Origin: Procambarus clarkii
Lineage: Eukaryota > Arthropoda > Malacostraca > Decapoda > Cambaridae
Assembly: GCF_040958095.1 (NCBI RefSeq)
Contig: NC_091152.1
Span: forward strand, 18,384,796-18,448,795
Length of the DNA stretch: 64,000 bases
Reading direction: 5' to 3'
Numbering within the stretch: the first letter of the stretch is position 1; the number at the start of each line of letters is the position of its first letter. Shown here in pieces: positions 12,541 to 21,900 of the stretch. Below the pieces are notes generated by a model, which searched no databases, was not told the origin of the DNA, and worked only from the letters and a program-made list of their open reading frames with translations. A program made the translations under genes and the position numbers.

Positions 12541-12996
12541 AACACATGTGGTGCCCATATCTTAAGAAGCACATCAACAAACTGGAAAAGGTGCAGACAT
12601 GCTACTAAGTGGCTCCCAGACCTGAAGGGCAAGAGCTACGAGGAGACGTTAGAGGCATTAAATATGCCAAAACTAGAAGACAAGAAAAAGAGGTGATATG
12701 ATCACTACATACAAAATAGTAACAGGAAATGATAAAATCGATAGGAAAGAATTCCTGAGACCTGGAACTTCAAGAACAAGAGGTCATAGATTTAAACTAA
12801 ATACACAAAGATGCCGAAGAAATATAAGAAAATTCACTTTCGCAAACAGAGTGGTAGACGGTTGGAACAAGTTAGGTGAGAAGGTGTTGGAGGCCAAGAC
12901 CGTCAGTAGTTTCAAAGCGTTGTATGACAAAGAGTGCTGGGAAGACGGGACACCACGAGCGTAGCTCTCATCCTGTAACTACACTTAGGTAATTAC
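12540..12996 (+). mobile_element. R1/jockey-like LINE 3' end
   Basis: Translated pieces [25 protein letters not shown] and [17 protein letters not shown] match the C-terminus of the longer copy at 38.8-41.3 kb. It ends with the same 3' sequence (CTCATCCTGTAACTACACTT, AGGTAATTAC). Unlike the other copies it is not followed by an AC repeat. Confidence 0.8.
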
Positions 12997-13317
12997 GTAG
13001 CCAGACCAACCGACTGGCCAAGAAGCCCAGGGAAAAAGAAGACCGATGATCCTAGCCTGATAAAATCAAGAAAAAACAAGACCATCGACATGTAGTAGCG
13101 AAGACCACCACAAGATCTGCGACAAGATGATTGGCCTCCTGCAAGCAACCATGTGAATTCCACCCTACCAAACCACACTGTCAGCTAAAGGTTTTTATCC
13201 ACAGTGGGTGGGCCACCGACTTTTTTCTCCCTCTCTTCGACTCGTCTCCAGTTCCTAGCTCAAGATTTCTGCATCCTCCCCTCCCCCTGCCTTCCATATC
13301 CTACTTACCTACTCTAG

Positions 13318-13476
13318 GGCCCTTGAAACTTGGAACCTATTCACTGTTGGGTAAACGGAGGCTGCAGTTATGGATTGGTGCCTAGTCAATCCTTCCTGGT
13401 CAGGATACGAACCCAGGCTAAATCCCTCACTAAGCGCGGGGCAAGTGTCTTACCACTGTGCCATGGGGACTGATAA
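13318..13476 (-). mobile_element. tRNA-derived SINE (family A), diverged copy
   Basis: The minus strand reads CATGGCACAGTGGTAAGACA (A-box region), then CCTGGGTTCGTATCCTG (B box), then GGATTGACTAGGCACCAATC and CCCAACAGTGAATAGGTTCC. This order matches the SINE at 55619-55866 piece by piece. Confidence 0.75.
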
Positions 13477-13599
13477 ATAGATGGAATCACAGCCATAATG
13501 AACCAAAAACAAATAAAAATGCAAGGTACCCAACCCAGAAGGTAATGGGTGCAGCACTGTCAAGCAAAGAATATGCAGCTAAATTAACTGCAAATCTAG

Positions 13600-14062
13600 A
13601 ACCAAAGAGCTAAGGCCAGTGGAGCCTTCTCCACTGTCTTTAGTTTCCCCTTCAATCAGAGATTCCTTTTCTAAGACTATTTTCCTGTTGGAGCTTGCCT
13701 TCGGTTGTAAAATTGGGGAGCTTCATGCTCTTCTTCAGAGGTGTGATTTTGTTTGTTTCGCCCTGGTGGGCATTATGTTCATCTGCATCCATCTCCTTTT
13801 CTAGCGAAGAGGAGTCAGCAGGCTTGCAAAAAAGGTTCCTTGGTTGTTGATGCTTTGTTGGTTTGGCCAAGGGTACATTACAGCTATTCCCGCTGGTAGC
13901 TCCCTGCCGATACCTTTGTGCAACTGATTCTGCCTGTGGTTGCTTTATGGATTAATCCTGCTTTCTTGGTTTCATGTTCCAAGGCTCGTGTTTTTTAGGT
14001 TGTCCACAGTGCTAAGTCCAGCCAGCCTGTGGTTTACCCTTGTGCCCATGATGTTTGGTAAT
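13600..14062 (+). pseudogene. DIRS-type tyrosine recombinase remnant
   Basis: The plus strand reads VSPSIRDSFSKTIFLLELAF and GELHALLQRCDFVCFA, matching the recombinase segment at 28.5-28.7 kb. It then has SKARVF-like and CAHDVW segments. The catalytic H-x-x-R site reads HDVW (14047-14058) and is followed by a stop. The next segment, from about 14075, is a LINE RT fragment. Confidence 0.65.
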
Positions 14063-14069
14063 ACTGTAC

Positions 14070-15239
14070 ACTGCTCTTGAGGCAGATTTGAGAAATATCA
14101 CAAGTGGAGTACCACAGGGTTCAGTTCTTGCACCAGTGATGTTTATTGTGTACATAAATGATCTACCAGTTGGTATACAGAATTATATGAACATGTTTGC
14201 TGATGATGCTAAGATAATAGGAAGGATACGAAACTTAAGGTGATTGTCATGCCCTTCAAGAAGACCTGGACAAAATAAGTATATGGAGCACCACTTGGCA
14301 AATGGAATTTAATGTGAATAAATGTCATGTAATGGAATGTGGAATAGGAGAACATAGACCCCCACACAACCTATATATTATGTGAGAAATCTTTAAAGAA
14401 TTCTGATAAAGAAAGAGATCCAGGGGTGGTTCTAGATAGAAAACTATCACCTGAGGACCACATAAAGAATATTGTGCGAGGAGCCTATGCTATGCTTTCT
14501 AACTTCAGAATTGCTTTTAAATACATGGATGGCGATATACTAAAGAAATTGTTCATGACTTTTGTTAGGCCAAAGCTAGAATATGCAGCTGATGTGTGGT
14601 GCCCATATCTTAGGAAGCACATCAACAAACTGGAAAAGGTGCAAAGACATGCTACTAAGTGGCTCCCAGAACTGAAGGGCAAGAGCTACGAGTAGAGGTT
14701 AGCAGCATTAAATATGGCAAAACTAGAAGACAGAAGAAAAAGAAGTGATATGATCACTATGTACAAAATAGTAACAGGAATTGATAAAATCGACAGGGAA
14801 GATTTCCTGAGACCTGGAACTGTAAGAACAAGAGGTCATAGATTTAAACTAGCTAAACACAGATGCCGAAGAAATATAAGAAAATTCACCTTCGCAAATA
14901 GAGTGGTAGACGGTTGGAACAAGTTAAGTGAGGTGGTGGAGGCCAAGACCGTCAGTAGTTTCAAAGGCAGGCGATGAGTCGCAATAACGTGGCTAAAGTA
15001 TAATGACCAGACCACACACTAGAATGTGAAGAGACGACGACGTTTCGGTCCGTCCTGGACCACTCTCAAATCGACTTGAGAGTGGTCCAGGATGGACCAA
15101 AACGCCGTGGTCCCTTCACATTCTAGTGTGTGGTCTGGTCATTAGTTTCAAAGCATTATATGACAGAGTGCTGGGAAGACGGGACACCACGAGCGTAGCT
15201 CTCATCCTGTAACTACACTTAGGTAATAACACACACACA
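14070..15239 (+). mobile_element. R1/jockey-like LINE, RT to 3' end
   Basis: The plus strand starts in RT ([32 protein letters not shown] with the FADD catalytic motif) and continues to the C-terminus ([12 protein letters not shown]) and the 3' end CTCATCCTGTAACTACACTT with AGGTAATAAC(AC)n. It is aligned over its length with 40.37-41.33 kb. Indels and stops (near 14240, 14390, 14694) inactivate it, and a foldback MITE interrupts it at 14967-15143. Confidence 0.85.
14967..15143. mobile_element. Foldback MITE with 10-bp target duplication
   Basis: The 177-bp insert lies between two copies of AGTTTCAAAG (14957-14966 and 15144-15153). Removing it and one copy restores the LINE reading GTTTCAAAGCATTATATGAC. 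The insert contains a long hairpin: ATGACCAGACCACACACTAG near its start pairs with CTAGTGTGTGGTCTGGTCAT at its end, and GAGAGTGGTCCAGGATGGAC pairs with the middle. It has no coding capacity. Confidence 0.88.
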
Positions 15240-15768
15240 CGCGCACACTGTATATTTGGTATTGGGTAATATTTTTTTTGAGTCAAAGGATGCAGATGTA
15301 GATAATAAATTCAAAATTGTTGTGCATTTTTAAGAGCTGTCAGTGCTACTGAAGTGTGCATCACTCAGTCCATCAGGTCTAACCAATCACATGGAAATGG
15401 CTTTAATCTTAGCTATGGAAACTTCAACAAGCCACAAGCTCCCTCTCCTCAACAAGGTATAATGTACACACATTTAAAAGCTTTACTTTTTATTTAAAAG
15501 CCTGCCTTACTTTTCACTTACAATGAACTGCATAATTTTAAAAACCTGACACGAAACAATGTCATTTTAAAGTTCCGCAGCCGGCATACAGTGTACTTTC
15601 TCAATGTTGTTTTACATTTATCAATGCTTGATTTTAACATTCAATTTTGTTGTATACAAAATAGTCTATACCACCAAAGCATGATGAATCTTGAACCCCA
15701 TACAATGCAGAAATAATTTTAATCCCTAATTGTATATTTTGCAAACGGGCAAAAATAACACGATAGTC

Positions 15769-15774
15769 TTTATT
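15769..15774 (-). terminator. PDCL3 polyadenylation signal AATAAA
   Basis: On the minus strand AATAAA lies 61 to 66 nt past the PDCL3 stop codon (15835-15837), with T/G-rich sequence beyond. It is the nearest canonical signal. Confidence 0.6.
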
Positions 15775-15834
15775 ACTTTCAAATAATTATTGCATTGTAA
15801 AAATATTAATGCATTCAAATACAGTACTGCTGCT

Positions 15835-15980
15835 TCACCAATCATTTTCATCGCTATCACTTTCACTATCCTTGTAGCCACGGATCGAGTTCATCATCAC
15901 ATCCTTTATTCTTGGGCCGCGGGGATCAGACTCTAAATCTGTTTTAAAACCACCTGTGCGTGACAATATCCACTCTAGCT
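15835..15980 (-). CDS. PDCL3: PDCL3 exon 6 (last coding exon)
   Basis: The acceptor TTTTAG precedes 15980. The exon completes a split Glu codon, then reads [25 protein letters not shown] and the acidic tail [11 protein letters not shown] to a TGA at 15835-15837. The serine/aspartate tail is typical of PDCL3 and is a likely CK2-type phosphorylation region by family analogy. Confidence 0.9.
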
Positions 15981-18900
15981 CTAAAAGAAAATCCAAATAA
16001 AAAAAGTTACTTCCTGCAAATATACAAAAAATTGTTCATGAAAAGTTATATGATAGTCATCAGAATTAAATTCCCCAGAGGTGTGGTGGAGGTGGGATAA
16101 TGATATACTGCTAGCTGTGTATTGTATGCACATAGTGTGACCTGGATCTAACGTAGCTCGCTGGGCCAGAAGGAATGAGCAGAAAAAAAACAATGAAAAT
16201 TCACTGTTTAACAAATGGCTATGTAGTATAATACAATGGGGAATGTTGCTATAATAAATAATTTTACTTATTCCAATTTTGATTATAACTATTTACATTA
16301 CAGTAATAGTCTATCGTATGCTAAGGTAGTTAGTTGCCTTTACACGAGGTAACTAACTACCTTGGCATGTTACTTAACACCTTTTCCCAATAGGGAAAGT
16401 GGGATCTGGTGGGGTAAGATAGATGGAGGAAGGCAAGTTGGGTGGTAGAATGGATCCAGTGAGATAGGGAATGATGATGGAAGGTGAGTTGGATAGAGGT
16501 GGTATGACCCAGGTGGACCTAAGTGATAGGGGAACACCAGTGTGTGGCAAACAAATGCAAAGTGCAGTACAGGGGTAGACGGGTGGTTGGTTAAAAATGC
16601 TGCCACCTGTATGATACATAAACACAATGTAAGCTTCTAGCTTGTTTAAGAGAAGTTAGTAAACAAAAATGGCTTCAGGAAAAAGACAGCTAGAAGGTTA
16701 TATCAGATATATAATTATAATCTAAGAAATTGGTGGTGGTTTAATGTTCTGTAAAATGAGCAGTACAGTATTACATTAGGAGTTGCTCACGACATTGTGA
16801 GAAAGAGAAGGGATTGCTGATGCATCCAATGGGGAAGGGATAGATGGAGGAAGGTGAGCTGGGTGGTGGAATGAGTATTCATACACAAATCCTTCAGAAT
16901 AAATCCATCCCGTCGATCCAGAGTGGTCAATAAAATCAAATAAGGTTGACTAAATGGACGGAGGCTTGGCTGATGGATTAGATGGATGCAACTGATAATG
17001 CAATATATTTGCAATACAATTTATAAGCACTGGAGCTAAATGGAAATGCATAGAAGCAAATAAAATACACTGACTCACCTTCATATTTGAGCTTCTCTCC
17101 GCCAAACTCAGCAGCCCCAACGAACTGCCTTTTCATCTGGCCCTCAAAGTAAACAAAGATAGTAGGAAGATTGCGATCAGGAAAATTCGGAATGCACGTT
17201 GTAGATATCGCCTTCAAGAACTTCACCTAGGATAAAAATGATTTTCTTGTATTATTTCTACACAATACTTTATAGTACTGTATATTTAAAATTTTAGATG
17301 TATAAAATAAACAAAATGCATGTTCAGAATTTCATTATTTTCAAGCTAACAATAAAACCACGAGTCTCGTTGAGAAGCACTTGCGTGGAGCATCAAAACA
17401 TTCCTACCTGAGGGTACTTGTATGCTAGTCTTGACAGATACTGGTTAATGAGTGCACAGATGGGTATTCCTTGCTTGTAAAGGTGTAGGAACACCCACAC
17501 ACCACCACCAGCATTGTTCACTTTCTCTACGTAGTCATCGGCACTAATTTCTCCAACCTGTTGAGATTTAATAAAACATGTTTTTAATGTTTTAAATTTC
17601 ACTATAAAATTGATCTCTCATATAAATCTGTGTCTAATGGGGCACATAGGTGTTGAGTCGGCTCTTCTCACTGCTAGAGGTGTTGGACAGTGCTATAGTT
17701 TTGTAAAAACATGGATAGCTTCTTCTCAAGCTCTGCATGATCTTTACCTCTCACCAGGAACTGAGATTAGTAAGCTAAGAAAGCAAGTACTGTACATTGT
17801 TTACAGTAGTCTTTTTCTGTGGGAGCCCCGTCGTCTCCCTGAAGCTATCTGAACTGATATGTGCTATACAGAGGACCACTTGGTTTGGAAACTTAGAGTT
17901 ATCCGAAGGTACCAGTTTCCCGATTGGGGTTGGAGAGTCACACTACACGAACTAAGTTCGGGTGAGGAGGCGGTACATCAAGCGTTGCGCCGGCCCGGGG
18001 TGGTGGGTGGGTGGGTGGGAAATGGTCCAGTTTGCCCACTATGTCTGGCTACATTATGTATGAGTTAATTTGTTTAAATTGAAGTTCAAACTAACGTAGA
18101 TATATGACCGAACCTAACCAACCCTACCTAAGCTAATCTAACCTATCTTAACCTAACCTAACCTAACACAACTATGTCAATAATTTATGTTCTTAATATA
18201 ATATAGTAATAATAATTCAAATGAACTAATTGGAAACAATTTATTTAAAATAAAGAAAATCACTTGGCCTATTAGACAAATCGGGCCTTGCATAGTAGGC
18301 CGAGAAGTACATTCTGGCTACTAGGTACGACATTATTATATAATACACACACACACAGTGGAACCTCGAATAACGAATTTAATCCATTTCGTCATGTGAT
18401 GGACGTCATACAAAACTAATTTCCCCATTGACAATAATGGAACTGAAATTAATCAGTTCTACCACCGAAAAACAACAATATGATATTCGATGTTTTAAAT
18501 AATGGAGCAGCCTACCTTACATACACTGAACATACCTTTATGGCATTTTTCTTTCTTCAAATTTGTTCAATATTTTTTTTTCACTTGTTTTATAGCAAAA
18601 GGTTCGTTCTGTGTTCGGGAGGTAGGTAGCTCCATGTTTCTTAACCCTTAAACTGCGCAACACATCATATGATGTGTTGAGTAACTTGATATAAATTACG
18701 TCATATAACGTGTTGGAGTACTATGCAAGATTTAAACGGCCAGCGGATACACAGGGTTCACCTCGCCTTCATCAGGGCTCTTGTAAACAGACGCTATTTA
18801 AAAAAAAAAATCATGGACCAAATTCCCAGGTGTGAGGGCCTCAGTATTGAGTAAGCCACCAAGCCTGACGGCACGCAGCATGAGCTCTAGGCACTGCTGT

Positions 18901-21900
18901 TCAGCTTGTGACCACAGCATCGCCTAACAATGCCATAATATATATGTTCATGCTGTTATTTAGCGATGATAGTATTACAGAAGACCCCTGACTGAGATAA
19001 AAATGACCAGGATTCTAATAATAGCAGGATTGTTGTGATTATTAGCGCTGTAGTGGGAGGAGTAATCTTGGTGGGGCGGGAGGTAGCATTGTCTGCTGAC
19101 TCTGTGTGACCACCTTTTACTGTCTGGACTCACTATACCAGCTTAGTGGTTCTCTATGGTGAACAAAACATGCAGATACTTACATATAACATCTGTATAT
19201 AGTGTATAAAAGGCAAAAACAGTATTGTGGGAGGAGAATGGTGGCGAGTCAGGTGAGGTGAGGGAGGAAGTGGCAGCCACTGCCACTCAGCATACCAACT
19301 TAGTGGTTCGTTATGGTGAACACGAATGTAGATATAGTATTTATATATAACGTGTATATACTGTGTAATAACAGCAAAAGGAGTGTGGGGAAGAAGCCAT
19401 TTTGGTGATGGGGGTGGCAACATCTGCATGATTTGTCATGTTGGTAGGGGTGGCCACTATGCTCATTGGGCACTATACCGGCTTAGTTGAACAGTTATAG
19501 TGAACAAAACATGTAGATACTTATATATAATGTGTGTATATAGGGTAATAACACCACAAACAGTATTGTTGGGGTGAAATTTAGTGTGTCTGACCTTGAA
19601 TGTATGAGGGAGGCAGCCGCCAGCTGACTGTGTGTAGCGACATCTCTTAGTGCCTGAACTAACTATATCAGCTTAGTTGTACAGTTGTGGTGAACAAAAC
19701 ATGTAGATACTTATATATAATGTCTGTATATAGTGAATAAAAGCAATGTGGATGAATGTGGGCGAGTGAGGTGTTGAGGGAGTGAGTGGCAGCGAGTGGC
19801 TGGCTGGTGTGTGGCGGTCACTCCTCGTTGCTTTTTAACTCATAATACCAACTTAGTGGTTCGTTATGGTGAACAAAACATGCAGACACATATATATAAC
19901 CTGTGTATATAGTGCAATAACCGAAAAAGTATTTGTTCACTGTTTGATGAACATAATAATTAAATCAACAATATGCACACCATAATTTTGAGCACAGCGA
20001 TGATTCACACATTTTATTATATAAATAGATTACACTACACACTATTGAATAATATTACAGCAAAAAAAAATACAAAAAATCAGAGACATTGAAATAATTA
20101 GGTAATTATCTCTTTGTGGCCAATCCTGCCTGACAGCTGGGGAGGAGTAGACCGCCTGGGACGCACGCTGAATCAGCGCCTGTTTTTTGCCACACTTCCC
20201 CGCCCTATAGCGGGCAATATATGCCACTTACGATTTGTTTATTATTTTTCCCATGATCAGAGAACACAAATTAACAGGTTTAGAAGATTTTTTTTTTTTT
20301 TTTTTTTGGTATGGGCCTGTGGGTGGCAAATGCTAATTAGCCCTGAGCAACACAGGTTAAAAAAATAAGAATTTTGAAAAAGGGAACAAATGTCAAAAAG
20401 GTTCGTTCGGTGTTCGGCAGGTAGGCTGCTCCATGTTTTTTAAATAAAAAAAAACAAAAAATAAAAAAAACGGTTGTAATAATTTGAAAAATGGACAAAT
20501 GCCATGAAGGTTCATTCACTGTTTGTCGGGTAGGTTGCTCCATTATGACGATCTTTCTTCTATTTCAAATGTGTTCCATTTGATTTGTATTTCTCATTTA
20601 TGTCTCAATAATGGAGCAGCCTACTCAACAAACACTGAACGAACCTTCATGGCATTTGTCCATTTTTCAAATTGTTTCAACTGTTTTTTTTATTTTTCGT
20701 TTTTTTATTGTGACGATCACGCTTATAAGAAATTCCATCTTTTGGTGATTTTTTGCTTTTTAAACATAACTGATTATTATATATCATGCCATGGGTCCCA
20801 AGAAAGTCAGTGGTAAGGTTCAACATATGAAAACACATGTGAGGATGACAATAGCGGCAGCTGAGCAAATTTCTTCTGGGAAGGAGGTAGAACAGATTGT
20901 CCCTTCCTCAACAATTAGGAAGTGGTGTAGACTGTGGGAAGAAATGCAAACTTTTGTTGAAACGACTCACCCAGAGCAAGTTGAAGTAGGCCGTTGCCTT
21001 AACCTTTTCAATGACACTGTGATGCATCACTACAGACAAATGTTAAAACTAAGGGAAAAACAAGTGTTGCTAGACAAATTTTTAGTGAGACAAACAAGCA
21101 GTGAACCACAAGCAGGTCCTTGTGGTATGCAGGCAAAACGTGGGAGTGTGTGTACCCCAGGGAAATCATCACTGCCTGATGTTATAATGGAAGGGGATTT
21201 CCCTTCCATCATGACCGACTAGGGAGCTGGTTGGCCGAGAGGACAGCACACTGGACTTGTGATCATGTGGTCCCGGGTTCGATCCCGGGTGCCGGTGAGA
21301 AACAATGGGCAGAGTTTCTTTCACCCTATGCCCTTGTTACTTAGCAGTAAAATAGGTACCTGGGTGTTAGTCGCTGTCATGGGCTGCTTCCTGGGGGTGG
21401 AGGCCTGGTCGAGGACCGGGCCACGGGGACACTAAAAAAGCCCCGAAATCATCTCAAGATAACCTCAAGATAACCCTTCCACACAGTAACACCTCTCCTC
21501 CTCCCCCTCCTCACCATCTTCTATATGCCATCAAGAGTTCTCCGTAAAGGTAAGATAAACATATTTACTGTATTGTAGTTAGAGAAAAAAATTGTATTCA
21601 GTATAAAATGTATTTTTAAGTTAATATTTTTGGGGATGTGGAATGGATTAATTCAATTCATTTATTTCTTATGGGAAAAATAGCTTCGACTTACGATACA
21701 CCTCTGGGAACGGATTACTGTCTCCACTCAATTATCCGGACTATATGGGAAGGACCCCCAGCTGGATAATCACGTTTTCCGTATAAGAGTACTTTTTCAC
21801 CTCTGAGTCCAAAAGAGACCATTTCCAACAATCTTTATACCACACTCATGATTTGAATTTACACACATTAATTAGTGTGTAGGGCTGGGTGGGTGGTTAG

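Noticed and set aside
21231-21300. Functional tRNA gene
   Set aside because: A and B boxes are present, but the acceptor stem does not pair, and the unit is the head of a 265-bp SINE with target duplications. The tRNA-like heads at 55619, 63264 and 24271 were rejected likewise.
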